Source: Sulfuritalea sp. (GTDB lineage: Bacteria; Pseudomonadota; Gammaproteobacteria; Burkholderiales; Rhodocyclaceae). Taken from it: a stretch of 35,275 bases of DNA. Positions 17,612-25,790 of this stretch are shown here, in pieces; position 1 is the first letter of the stretch; every line of letters begins with the position of its first letter. A model generated the notes under the pieces. It was not told where the DNA came from. It did not search any database and worked only from the letters and a program-made list of their open reading frames with translations. Position numbers and translations under genes: made by a program. The stretch spans positions 1-35,275 of the forward strand of contig WYAY01000161.1 of assembly GCA_011526165.1 (NCBI GenBank), given 5' to 3'.

Positions 17612-18155
17612 TGCTGCTGCCCTCTCCCCCAACCCCTCTCCCGCGGGCGGGAGAGGGGAGCCTCGTGAGCCGCTGGCGCGGCTGGATGAACTGGACCGCC
17701 GCCTGATCGTGGCGACCCAGGGCGGCCTGCCGCTGGTGCCGCGTCCCTACCAAGCCCTCGCCGAACAGCTCGGCCTGGCGGCGGAGGAGGTGATGGCGCG
17801 GCTGCGGCACCTGCTGGAGATCGGCGTCATCCGCCGCATCGGCGCCGTGCCCAATCACTACGCCCTCGGCTACACCGCCAACGGCATGAGCGTGTGGGAT
17901 GTTGCGGATGAGCGCATCGACGCGCTAGGCGAGGCGGTCGGCCGGCTGCCCTTCGTCACCCACTGCTACCACCGTCCGCGCGCGCTGCCGCTGTGGCCCT
18001 ACAACCTGTTCGCCATGGTGCATGGCAAGGGCCGCGAGGAGGTCGAGGCGCAGGTGAAGCAGATCGGGGCGCTGCTCGGCGCCGATTGCCGCGCCCACGA
18101 CGTGCTCTACAGCAGCCGCATCCTCAAGAAGACCGGCCTGCGCATCGGAAGCTGA
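17604..18155 (+). CDS. nirH: Sirohaem decarboxylase subunit NirH
   Basis: AsnC-like subunit with the core THCYHRPRALPLWPYNLF, similar to the NirL half of the fused gene. The ORF is 183 residues. The conserved part begins only at about residue 27 (LDELDRRLIVATQGG). The first 26 residues, rich in Pro, Ser and Gly (SPNPSPAGGRG), are encoded by a REP-like palindrome and are not NirH sequence. No in-frame ATG or GTG exists between the ATG at 17604 and the core, so the extension is probably translated. The alternative is initiation at a CTG. Confidence 0.85.
   Translation: MPDAAALSPNPSPAGGRGEPREPLARLDELDRRLIVATQGGLPLVPRPYQALAEQLGLAAEEVMARLRHLLEIGVIRRIGAVPNHYALGYTANGMSVWDVADERIDALGEAVGRLPFVTHCYHRPRALPLWPYNLFAMVHGKGREEVEAQVKQIGALLGADCRAHDVLYSSRILKKTGLRIGS
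17633..17658. repeat. REP-like palindrome inside the nirH 5' end
   Basis: CCCCTCTCCCGC pairs perfectly with GCGGGAGAGGGG (12 bp, 2-base loop) and is preceded by CCCTCTCCCCCAA. This CT-rich hairpin is of a type widely dispersed between genes in proteobacterial genomes. Here it lies within coding sequence and keeps the frame open. Confidence 0.65.
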
Positions 18156-18157
18156 TC

Positions 18158-19300
18158 ATGTTCAGAATTTCCCAGTACATGGAAGAGATCGCCCACCCGA
18201 CGCCGCTCGGGCCGAAGCGCAATCCTCCGGGCCCGGTGGTGATCTGGAACCTGATCCGCCGCTGCAACCTCACCTGCAAGCACTGCTACTCGATCTCCGC
18301 CGACAAGGACTTCCCCGGCGAATTGAGCACGCAGGAGGTCTATGGCGTGATGGACGACCTCGAGCGCTTCCGTGTGCCGGTGCTGATCCTCTCCGGCGGC
18401 GAGCCGCTGCTGCGGCCGGACATCTTCGACATCGCGCAGCGCGCCAAGGGCCTGGGCTTCTACGTCGGTCTCTCCTCCAACGGCACGCTGATCGACGCAT
18501 CCAACATCCGCCGTATCGCGGAGACTGACTTTAATTATGTGGGCGTCAGCCTCGACGGCATCCGCGCGACGCACGACAAGTTCCGCCGCATGCAGGGCGC
18601 CTTCGAGAAGTCGTTGCATGGCATCCGCCTTTGCCGCGACCTCGGTTTGAAGATCGGCGTGCGCTTCACCATGACGCAGGACAACGCCCACGACCTGCCG
18701 GGGCTGTTGAAGCTGGTCGAGGACGAGGGTATCGACCGCTTCTACTTCTCGCACCTCAACTACGCCGGCCGCGGCAACAAGAACCGCAAGGACGACGCCC
18801 ATCACCAGATGACGCGCCAGGCCATGGACCTGCTCTTCGACACCTGCTGGGAGTATCAGCAACGCGGCCTCAACAAGGAGTTCACCACCGGCAACAACGA
18901 CGCCGACGGCGTGTACTTCCTGCACTGGGTGGCGAAGCATTTCCCCGACCGCGCGGCGCATGTGCGGGCGAAACTGGCGCAATGGGGCGGCAACTCCTCC
19001 GGCGTGAACGTCGCCAACATCGATAACCTCGGCAACGTGCACCCCGACACCATGTGGTGGCACCACACCCTCGGCAACGTGCGCGAACGGCCCTTCTCGG
19101 AGATCTGGATGGACACCTCCGACCCGATCATGGCCGGCCTCAAGGCCAAACCGCGCAAGGTCGGCGGCCGCTGCGGCGCTTGCCGCCACTTCGACATCTG
19201 CGACGGCAACACCCGCGTGCGCGCCCAGCAGCTCACCGGCGACCCGTGGGCGGAAGACCCGGGCTGCCATCTCACCGACGAGGAAATCGGCATCTCATGA
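18158..19300 (+). CDS. nirJ: Radical SAM haem d1 biosynthesis enzyme NirJ
   Basis: Radical SAM enzyme that acts on didecarboxysirohaem and removes the propionate side chains at two positions on the way to haem d1. The 380 residues have the SAM cluster motif CNLTCKHC (Cys36, Cys40, Cys43), the GGEP motif (SGGEPLLRPD), and a C-terminal cysteine-rich SPASM-like region (CGACRHFDICDGN and a later Cys) for a second cluster. The ATG at 18158 lies two bases after the nirH stop. The upstream frame from 17993 is nirH in another frame. Codons near 18530 hold a copy of the repeated 24-bp motif. Confidence 0.96.
   Translation: MFRISQYMEEIAHPTPLGPKRNPPGPVVIWNLIRRCNLTCKHCYSISADKDFPGELSTQEVYGVMDDLERFRVPVLILSGGEPLLRPDIFDIAQRAKGLGFYVGLSSNGTLIDASNIRRIAETDFNYVGVSLDGIRATHDKFRRMQGAFEKSLHGIRLCRDLGLKIGVRFTMTQDNAHDLPGLLKLVEDEGIDRFYFSHLNYAGRGNKNRKDDAHHQMTRQAMDLLFDTCWEYQQRGLNKEFTTGNNDADGVYFLHWVAKHFPDRAAHVRAKLAQWGGNSSGVNVANIDNLGNVHPDTMWWHHTLGNVRERPFSEIWMDTSDPIMAGLKAKPRKVGGRCGACRHFDICDGNTRVRAQQLTGDPWAEDPGCHLTDEEIGIS
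18509..18532 (+). repeat. 24-bp motif, copy 2 (in nirJ)
   Basis: CGCCGT-ATCGCG-GAGACTGACTTT, 20 of 24 to the consensus. It is read in a different frame from the other coding copies (RRIAETDF), so the protein does not explain the likeness. Confidence 0.45.
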
Positions 19301-20847
19301 AATCCGGACTCATCCTGCGCGGCCTGCTGCCGCTGCTGCTGGCTCTGCCTGCCTTCGCCGTCGAGCCGGCGCCCGAGCTCTACCGCAAGCACTGCGCCGA
19401 ATGCCATGGCGCCGACCGCTTCGGCCTGATGGGGCCGGCCCTGCTGCCGGAGAACCTCTCGCGCCTGCGCAAGGACGCCGCCGCCGCGATGATCCGCGAC
19501 AGCCGTCCCACCGCGCAGATGCCGGCCTACAAGGACGTGCTGAAGCCCGAGGAGATCCAGGCGCTCGCCGACTACATCTACACCCCGGTGCCGATGCCGC
19601 AGTGGGGCGAGGCGGAGATCCGCGCCTCGCGCGTGGTGCACCATGCGCCCGGCACGCTGCCCGACAAGCCGCAGTTCGCCGCCGACCTGATGAACCTGTT
19701 CATCGTGGTGGAGGGCGGCGACCATCACGTCACGCTGCTCGACGGCGACAAGCTCGAACCCATCCACCGCTTCCCCTCGCGCTTCGCCCTGCACGGCGGG
19801 CCGAAGTTCACGCCGGACGGCCGCTACGTCTTTTTCGCCTCGCGCGACGGCTGGATCTCCAAGTTCGACATCTGGAACCTGAAGACGGTGGCCGAGGTGC
19901 GCGCCGGCATCAACACGCGCAATGCCGCCGTCTCCGGCGACGGCAAGTACGTCGCCGTGGCCAACTACCTGCCGCACAGCCTGGTCATCCTCGACGCCGA
20001 CCTGAATCCGCTGAAGATCCATGTCGTGCGCGACAAGGACGGGCAGAAAACCTCCCGCGTTTCCGCCGTCTACACCGCCGAGCCGCGCAAGAGCTTCGTC
20101 GCCGCCCTGAAGGACGTCAAGGAGGCCTGGGAAGTCAGCTACGACCCGAAGGCGCCGGAGATTCCCGCCGGCTACATCCACGACTTCCAGTACCGCGAGG
20201 GCGCCTTCGTGCCGGGCTTCCTCAACCCGCGGCGCTCGATCCTCGACGACTACCTCGACGATTTCTTCTTTACCCAGGACTACAACGAGGTGATGGGCGC
20301 GAGCCGGGAAGCCGGCAAGGGCCAGGTGGTGCATCTGGACGTGCGCCGCAGCATCGCCACTCTGGAACTGCCCGGCATGCCGCACCTGGGCTCCGGCATC
20401 ACCTGGGACTGGCAGGGCCGCCGCGTCATGGCGACGCCCAACCTGAAGGAGGGCGTCGTCAGCGTCATCGACATGAAGACCTGGAAGACCGTCAAGCAGA
20501 TCCCGACGCCCGGCCCCGGCTTCTTCATGCGCAGCCACGAGAACTCGCGCTACGCCTGGGTGGATTCCATGATGAGCCGCGAGCACAAGGACACGCTGAC
20601 AGTGATCGACAAGCAGACGCTGGAAGTCGCCGCCCGGCTGAAGCCCGTGCCGGGCAAGACCCTCGCCCACATCGAGTTCACCAGGGACGGCAAATTCGCC
20701 CTGGCCAGCCTGTGGGAGAACGACGGCGCCCTCATTGTCTTCGACGCCGCTACCCTGAAGGAGGTCAAGCGCATCCCCGCCAGAAAGCCGGTCGGCAAGT
20801 ACAACGTCTGGAACAAAATCACCCGCTCCGAAGGCACCAGCCACTGA
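19297..20847 (+). CDS. nirN: Dihydro-haem d1 dehydrogenase NirN
   Basis: Periplasmic NirS-like protein that oxidises dihydro-haem d1 to haem d1 and may hand it to NirS. The 516 residues have a signal peptide (about 1-21), haem c motif CAECH at 33-37, then a d1-type propeller. The FLHDGG and PHPGRG catalytic blocks of NirS are absent, which separates it from the two NirS copies. The start overlaps the nirJ stop (ATGA). It is the last d1 gene here. nirE, needed to make the precursor, is not in the window. Confidence 0.94.
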   Translation: MKSGLILRGLLPLLLALPAFAVEPAPELYRKHCAECHGADRFGLMGPALLPENLSRLRKDAAAAMIRDSRPTAQMPAYKDVLKPEEIQALADYIYTPVPMPQWGEAEIRASRVVHHAPGTLPDKPQFAADLMNLFIVVEGGDHHVTLLDGDKLEPIHRFPSRFALHGGPKFTPDGRYVFFASRDGWISKFDIWNLKTVAEVRAGINTRNAAVSGDGKYVAVANYLPHSLVILDADLNPLKIHVVRDKDGQKTSRVSAVYTAEPRKSFVAALKDVKEAWEVSYDPKAPEIPAGYIHDFQYREGAFVPGFLNPRRSILDDYLDDFFFTQDYNEVMGASREAGKGQVVHLDVRRSIATLELPGMPHLGSGITWDWQGRRVMATPNLKEGVVSVIDMKTWKTVKQIPTPGPGFFMRSHENSRYAWVDSMMSREHKDTLTVIDKQTLEVAARLKPVPGKTLAHIEFTRDGKFALASLWENDGALIVFDAATLKEVKRIPARKPVGKYNVWNKITRSEGTSH

Positions 20848-20850
20848 GGG

Positions 20851-20874
20851 CGCCGTCCTGCGGGGACTGACTTT
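20851..20874 (+). repeat. 24-bp motif, copy 3 (non-coding, after nirN)
   Basis: CGCCGT-CCTGCG-GGGACTGACTTT, the best consensus copy, starts three bases after the nirN stop. It differs by one base from copy 5 at 25655. It is not within a gene. Confidence 0.55.
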
Positions 20875-20957
20875 CTGAAATCCGGCGTTTCCCGTTAGGG
20901 GCGCCGGCGATGGCGTAAAATGCGCACTTTCTTGCTGACGGCCAGGGGCCGCAAATA

Positions 20958-22205
20958 ATGAAATGCGTGGATGATTTCCGCCTGAAGCTCGGCGGGCGGG
21001 AACTGGTGCCGATCATGATCGGCGGCATGGGCGTGGACATCTCCACGACGGAGCTGGCGCTGGAGGCGGCGCGCCTGGGCGGCGTCGGCCACATCTCGGA
21101 TGCCATGATCAAGACGGTGTCCGACCGCCGCTACGACACCAAGTTCGTCAGCGCCAAGCAGAAGCGCTACAAGCACAACGTCGCCAATGTCGATAAATCC
21201 GAGGTGAAGTTCGACCTCGGCGACGTGGCCGAGGCGACCCGGCTGCACGTCCAAGGCACCATGGAGGCCAAGCGCGGCGAGGGGCTGATCTTCATCAACT
21301 GCATGGAGAAGCTCACCATGAACGCGCCGAAGGAGACGCTGCGCGTGCGTCTCACGGCCGCCATGGACGCCGGCATCGACGGCATCACGCTCGCCGCCGG
21401 ATTGCACCTGGGTTCCTTCGGCCTGATCGAGGAGCATCCGCGTTTCAAGGACGTCAAACTCGGCATCATCGTCTCGTCGCTGCGCGCCCTGCAACTGTTT
21501 CTGAGGAAAAGCGCGCGCACCGGCCGCCTGCCGGATTTCGTGGTGGTGGAGGGGCCGCTCGCCGGTGGCCACCTCGGCTTCGGTCTCGACGACTGGATGA
21601 AGCACGACCTGCGCGCCATCACCGATGAGATATTCGCCTGGCTGCGCCAGGAGAAGCTCGACATCCCGGTGATCCCGGCCGGCGGCATTTTCACCGGCAC
21701 CGATGCCGTGAGCTACCTGGAGACCGGCGCGGCCGCGGTGCAGGTGGCCACCCGCTTCACCGTGGCGAAGGAATGCGGCCTGCCGGCGCAGGTGCAGCAG
21801 GAATACTTCAGGGCGACCGAGGACGACATCGAGGTGAACGGCATTTCGCCGACCGGTTACCCGATGCGCATGCTGAAGGGCAGCCCCGCCATCGGCTCCG
21901 GCATCCGGCCGAATTGCGAGGCCTTCGGCTATCTGCTCGACGCGAACGGCCATTGCGCCTACATCGACGCCTACTACCGCGAGGTGGCGGCCCACCCCGG
22001 CCAGAAGAACATCCAGGTGCGGGACAAGACCTGCCTGTGCACCCACATGCGCAACTTCGACTGCTGGACCTGCGGCCACACCACCTATCGGCTGAAGGAC
22101 ACTACGCACAAGCTGGAGGACGGCAGCTACCAGTTGCTTACCGCCGAGCACATCTTCCGCGACTACCAGTTCAGCAAGGACGGCAGGATCGCCCTGCCGG
22201 AGTGA
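20958..22205 (+). CDS. Nitronate monooxygenase-like flavoprotein
   Basis: FMN-dependent TIM-barrel enzyme of the 2-nitropropane dioxygenase family, which oxidises nitronates. The 415 residues show the family glycine-rich blocks (PAGGIFTG for FMN phosphate) and GGHLGF with the likely catalytic His205. A cysteine-rich tail, C-x-C-x7-C-x2-C (Cys359, 361, 369, 372), is not part of the standard enzyme and may bind metal. A possible -10, TAAAAT, lies at 20916-20921. No FNR-type box is seen, so it is probably not co-regulated with nir. The true substrate is unknown. Confidence 0.85.
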   Translation: MKCVDDFRLKLGGRELVPIMIGGMGVDISTTELALEAARLGGVGHISDAMIKTVSDRRYDTKFVSAKQKRYKHNVANVDKSEVKFDLGDVAEATRLHVQGTMEAKRGEGLIFINCMEKLTMNAPKETLRVRLTAAMDAGIDGITLAAGLHLGSFGLIEEHPRFKDVKLGIIVSSLRALQLFLRKSARTGRLPDFVVVEGPLAGGHLGFGLDDWMKHDLRAITDEIFAWLRQEKLDIPVIPAGGIFTGTDAVSYLETGAAAVQVATRFTVAKECGLPAQVQQEYFRATEDDIEVNGISPTGYPMRMLKGSPAIGSGIRPNCEAFGYLLDANGHCAYIDAYYREVAAHPGQKNIQVRDKTCLCTHMRNFDCWTCGHTTYRLKDTTHKLEDGSYQLLTAEHIFRDYQFSKDGRIALPE

Positions 22206-22223
22206 GCAACCCCGCCCCAAACA

Positions 22224-22249
22224 AAAACGGCCTCTTGCGAGGCCGTTTT
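22224..22249. terminator. Bidirectional rho-independent terminator
   Basis: An 11-bp stem (AAAACGGCCTC with GAGGCCGTTTT) with loop TTGC has T on one side and A on the other. It can therefore end both the + strand nitronate monooxygenase gene and the convergent minus-strand cytochrome b gene. Confidence 0.93.
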
Positions 22250-22268
22250 GCTTTACCGGGGCGACGGA

Positions 22269-24200
22269 TCAGCCTTTCGGCTCTTCCGCCGGCACCTGCA
22301 GGACCATCGATCGCGCCGAGAGGGTGAAGGCATCGGAGAAGCACATGCCTTCCTCGGCGCCCTGGTCCTTCAGCTTCGGGAAGATCGCCTCGACCATGCG
22401 TGCCGAGCCGCAGGCGTAGATCTCGTTGCCGGTGAGGCTGGGGAAATCCTGCAGGATGGCCTCGTGCACCAGGCCGGTGCGGCCGCTCCAGGCGTCGCCC
22501 GCTTCCGGCTCAGAGAGCACCGGGATGAACCTGAAGTTCTCATGCTCGCGCTGCCACTGCTCGGGCAGGTGCTTCAGGTAGAAGTCCTCGGGCCTGCGCA
22601 CGCCCCAGTAGAGGTGGATCGGCCGCTTCAGGCCGCGGTGGAAGGCGTCCTCGACCATGCTCTTCACCGGCGCGAAGCCGGTGGCGCCGGCGACGAAGAC
22701 GATCGGCCGGCTCGACTCGCGCAGCACGAAATCGCCGAGCGGGCCCTCGAAGCGGATCGCATCGCCCACCTTCATCTTCTCGAAGACGTGGGTGGTGAAG
22801 CGCCCGCCCGGCACCAGGCGGATCTGCAGTTCGATGTGCTCGGCGTCGTGCGGCGCACTGGCGAAGGAGAAGGCGCGGCGCTGGCCGTCCTCGAGGACGA
22901 TGTTGATGTACTGGCCGGCGGCAAAGGAAATCTTCTCTCCGTGCGGCAGCCTGATCGTCACGCCCATCACGTCGTGGGTGAGTTTCTCCATCTTGTCGAC
23001 CGTGCCGACGTATTCCCTGACCGGCGGGCGCGCCAGGGCGGCCTGCGGCTCGTATTCGATCTCGATGTCGCTGAGCGGGCTGGCGCAGCACATCAGCACC
23101 TTGCCCTGGGCGCGTTCTTCCGCGCTGAGGATGCCGGGTTGGTAGATGCCCGGGTCGACCTCGCCGTGAAGCACCGTGCATTTGCACATGCCGCAGCCGC
23201 CGTTGCGGCATTCGTAGGGCAGGTTGATCTCGCCGCGCAGGCCGGCGTCGAGGATGGTTTCGCCGAAGCGGGCGTGCACCGTCCTGTTGTCGGGATGCAC
23301 GTTGATGTCGACGATCGCCTTATGGCTGCCGCGACGCTTGGGCGGCAGCCAGGGCAGCAGGTAAAGGAACAGGGTGGCGCCGACCAGCAGCGCCCACAGC
23401 TTGGCCAGCGGCCACTCGTAGATGAGCGGATAGATCGGCAGGTAGAACCAGTCGAGGTCGAGTTGCACCACCTCGACCGAGAGGTTGGCCGGGCCCTGGC
23501 TCACCACCGGCCTGATCAGCGAGAGCACGATGAAGGTGAGCGTGACCCAGATGGCGATGACCTTGGGCGGGTTGATGTGGGCGCGCGGCACGCGCTGCAC
23601 GTGGATCCACATCACCATCAGCACCACCAGCGGCGCGCCGAGGTGGATGAAGGCGAGCAGGGTGAACAGGCGGTCGTTGACGCGCCCCTCGAAAATGAAG
23701 TTGCGGATCAGTGCGCCCTTGAAGATGGGGATCCAGTCGAGCAGTTCGGCGCTGGCGACGGTGACGAACTGCGCCAGCTTGTCCCACACCAGCATGAAGC
23801 CGTTGATGCCGGTGATGTACATCAGCCAGATCAGGATGACGCCGGTGATCCAGGAAAACCAGCGGAAGCCGCGGTACTTGTCGAAGGCGAAGTGCCGCGC
23901 CATGTGCAGCATCATGGTGATGATCATGCCGTCGGAGGCGTAGCGGTGCACGCTGCGCATGATGCCGCCCAGCCACCACTGCTCGTGCGTGAGCGCCTCG
24001 ACCGAGGCGTAGGCGTCATTGACGCCGGTGTCGGCGAAGATGAACAGATAGAGGCCGCTGACGCTGACCAGCCAGAACTGCCAGAAGGTGATGGTGCCGA
24101 GATGGTAGAGCGGGTTCAGCTTGTCGCCGAAGGCGATGTTGAAGACGCCTTCGACGCGCATGAAGAACCACTGCATCGTTTTGTGAATGAGCTTGAGCAT
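22269..24200 (-). CDS. Cytochrome b / [2Fe-2S] / FAD-NAD reductase fusion
   Basis: A 643-residue redox fusion. Residues 1-290 form a cytochrome b N-domain with two haems b. The ligand pairs His85/His99 and His186/His200 have the 14-residue spacing of bc1/b6 cytochromes. Residues about 295-385 are a plant-type ferredoxin with Cys331, Cys336, Cys339 and Cys371 or 372. Residues about 393-630 are a ferredoxin-reductase-like unit: FAD motif RRAFS (441-445), nucleotide motif GATGFAPVKS (505-514), and C-terminal ACGS. The soluble part faces the cytoplasm. The layout suggests electron flow from NAD(P)H through FAD and [2Fe-2S] to the two haems and then quinone or a partner (inferred). A sister cytochrome b at 27672 carries other domains. 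An FNR/DNR box lies upstream. No described family matches the whole chain, as far as I can tell. Confidence 0.87.
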   Translation of the reverse strand: MLKLIHKTMQWFFMRVEGVFNIAFGDKLNPLYHLGTITFWQFWLVSVSGLYLFIFADTGVNDAYASVEALTHEQWWLGGIMRSVHRYASDGMIITMMLHMARHFAFDKYRGFRWFSWITGVILIWLMYITGINGFMLVWDKLAQFVTVASAELLDWIPIFKGALIRNFIFEGRVNDRLFTLLAFIHLGAPLVVLMVMWIHVQRVPRAHINPPKVIAIWVTLTFIVLSLIRPVVSQGPANLSVEVVQLDLDWFYLPIYPLIYEWPLAKLWALLVGATLFLYLLPWLPPKRRGSHKAIVDINVHPDNRTVHARFGETILDAGLRGEINLPYECRNGGCGMCKCTVLHGEVDPGIYQPGILSAEERAQGKVLMCCASPLSDIEIEYEPQAALARPPVREYVGTVDKMEKLTHDVMGVTIRLPHGEKISFAAGQYINIVLEDGQRRAFSFASAPHDAEHIELQIRLVPGGRFTTHVFEKMKVGDAIRFEGPLGDFVLRESSRPIVFVAGATGFAPVKSMVEDAFHRGLKRPIHLYWGVRRPEDFYLKHLPEQWQREHENFRFIPVLSEPEAGDAWSGRTGLVHEAILQDFPSLTGNEIYACGSARMVEAIFPKLKDQGAEEGMCFSDAFTLSARSMVLQVPAEEPKG

Positions 24201-24247
24201 GGCTGTCTGACGGGATGGTCGGGTTTGTCCTTACTGCGAGTGCGGAG

Positions 24248-24289
24248 AATATAAGTGTTCAATAATTTAGTAGCCATGATTTGCATCAA
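24248..24289 (-). promoter_or_regulatory. FNR/DNR-type box with -10 between divergent genes
   Basis: Read on the minus strand, TTGAT-GCAA-ATCAT (24289-24276) has one mismatch. A -10, TATATT (24253-24248), starts 29.5 bases from the box centre, the exact class II distance, and would give a start near 24241 for the cytochrome b fusion. On the + strand, GACAAT (24312-24317) lies at the same distance toward the DUF2249 gene, so one site may serve both directions. Confidence 0.7.
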
Positions 24290-24364
24290 GGCCGCGGCAG
24301 GATACGCCAAGGACAATCACGCCGCCGGGAAAATACGGCGAATAACCCTGACAGGAGCATAGCC

Positions 24365-24628
24365 ATGAATCATCCGCACCTTCATCTGCAAGCCGACCAA
24401 TTGTATCCCTTCGATGCCCGCGGCATCGCCAAGCGCTTCCGCCATGCCGCCATCTTCGGCGCGCTCGACGCCCTGTTCGCCGGCGAGACCATGCGCTTCT
24501 GCAACGACCACGATCCCCTGCCGCTGCTCGACCAACTGCGCGCGCGCTACGGCGAGAAGGTCGAGATCAAGTACGTGCAGCGCGAGCCGGGCGCCATCGT
24601 CATCGACTTCGTCAAGAAGCAGGCCTGA
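24365..24628 (+). CDS. DUF2249 family protein
   Basis: A small cytoplasmic protein of 87 residues with the DUF2249 pattern: D-A-R-G near the start (18-21), then ALDALFAGE and NDHDPLPLL. The fold is related to TusA. Family members are common in gene clusters for NO metabolism and respiratory haem proteins, but no biochemical role is settled. The start has AGGAG at 24353-24357. It is divergent from the cytochrome b fusion and may share its control site. Confidence 0.85.
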   Translation: MNHPHLHLQADQLYPFDARGIAKRFRHAAIFGALDALFAGETMRFCNDHDPLPLLDQLRARYGEKVEIKYVQREPGAIVIDFVKKQA

Positions 24629-24674
24629 TCGCCGCCTTCCCCGCCGCGGCGGGGAACGACGGGCTGCCTCCTGC

Positions 24675-25790
24675 ATGCTGCCTTTCCTCGTCGCCACGAC
24701 GATCGCCGCCTTCGCCGCGGCGATCGTGCTGGCGCTTGGCGGATCGGCCTCTCCGGCGGCGATCGCGCATGCCGCCTTCGCCGCCGGCGTCCTGCCGCTG
24801 ATCTTCGGCGCCATGCTGCATTTCGTGCCCGTGCTCACGCGCGGGCGCGGCGCCGGTCGGTCGGTGCAGGCCCTGCCGCTCGGCATGCTGGCGGCGGGAC
24901 TGGTCGCCGCCACGGCCTTCCTGCTGCCGGCCTTCTACACCGCCGGCATCCCTCTCGCCGCCCTGGCGGGACTGACTTTTGCGCTCGTCATGGCCGGCTG
25001 GATCGTGCGCCGCGGGCGCGCCGCGCTCGGCGCGCCGCACGCGGGCCTGCGCTGGTACCTGGCGGCGGTGCTTTGCCTCGTCCTGGCGCTGGCGGCGGCC
25101 GGGGCGATCGGCGTCCTGCCCGAACAGCGCGCCGCGCTGCGGCTGCTGCATCTGCACCTGAACACGCTCGGCTTTGTCGGCCTCACCGCGCTCGGCACGC
25201 TCGCCGTGCTGTTGCCGACCGCCGCCGGCCGGCCCGATCCGGACGCCGCCGGCTGGTTGCGCCGCATGCTGCCGTGGGCGCTGGCCGGCGTGCTGCTGGT
25301 CGCCGCCGGCGCGGCCTGGTGGCGGCCCGCCGCCCACGCCGGCGCCCTGCTGCTGCTGGTGCCGGCCGCGCTGCTCGGCACGGCCTGGCTGCGCCGCTTC
25401 GGGCGCGAGATTTTCCGCCCCCACGGCGCCGCGCCCTCGCTGGCGCTCGCGCTGACCGGCTTCCTGCTGCTGCTCCTGGCCGGCGTCCTGCATGCAGCCG
25501 GCAGGATCGGCGGCGCCGAAACGGTGGCCGGCTTCCTGCTCGCCTTCCTGCTGCCGCTGGTCACCGGTGCGGCGAGCCAGTTGCTGCCGATATGGCTGAA
25601 GCCCGGCGTGCAGACCGACTGGCACCGCGCTGCGCGCGAGACGCTGGGACGCTTCGCCGTCCTGCGCGGACTGACTTTTGTCGCGGCCGGCGGACTGGTG
25701 GTGCTGGACCGGCCGGCCGGCGCCTGGCTGGCGGCAGGAGGGTTGCTGGCTTTCGCGCTGCAGGCCGTGAGCGTGTCAATGCGCCGTTGA
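24675..25790 (+). CDS. Polytopic membrane protein with HxHxN motif
   Basis: A 371-residue protein of about ten to twelve hydrophobic helices, extremely rich in Ala and Leu. Conserved-looking polar residues inside helices are HFVPVL (near residue 40) and LLHLHLNTLGFVGL (near 155-168), a pattern resembling NnrS-type and haem-copper-like membrane proteins that bind haem. I do not recognise a defined family with certainty. Its place between NO-linked genes suggests a role in NO metabolism (inferred). The start is uncertain because no clear ribosome site precedes the ATG at 24675. It holds two copies of the 24-bp motif. Its stop lies in a hairpin shared with the convergent gene. Confidence 0.65.
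   Translation: MLPFLVATTIAAFAAAIVLALGGSASPAAIAHAAFAAGVLPLIFGAMLHFVPVLTRGRGAGRSVQALPLGMLAAGLVAATAFLLPAFYTAGIPLAALAGLTFALVMAGWIVRRGRAALGAPHAGLRWYLAAVLCLVLALAAAGAIGVLPEQRAALRLLHLHLNTLGFVGLTALGTLAVLLPTAAGRPDPDAAGWLRRMLPWALAGVLLVAAGAAWWRPAAHAGALLLLVPAALLGTAWLRRFGREIFRPHGAAPSLALALTGFLLLLLAGVLHAAGRIGGAETVAGFLLAFLLPLVTGAASQLLPIWLKPGVQTDWHRAARETLGRFAVLRGLTFVAAGGLVVLDRPAGAWLAAGGLLAFALQAVSVSMRR
24956..24979 (+). repeat. 24-bp motif, copy 4
   Basis: CGCCGC-CCTGGC-GGGACTGACTTT, read as LAALAGLTF in the membrane protein. The codons ACT and TTT are atypical here. Confidence 0.45.
25655..25678 (+). repeat. 24-bp motif, copy 5
   Basis: CGCCGT-CCTGCG-CGGACTGACTTT, read as FAVLRGLTF in the same membrane protein. 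It is one base different from the non-coding copy at 20851. Confidence 0.5.

Noticed and set aside
19297..20847. A third nirS
   Set aside because: The FLHDGG and PHPGRG catalytic blocks are absent and the context is the end of the d1 operon, so it is NirN.
22248..24254. + strand ORF of 668 codons opposite the cytochrome b/reductase fusion
   Set aside because: The minus strand encodes recognisable haem, Fe-S and FAD motifs. The + frame has only shadow composition.
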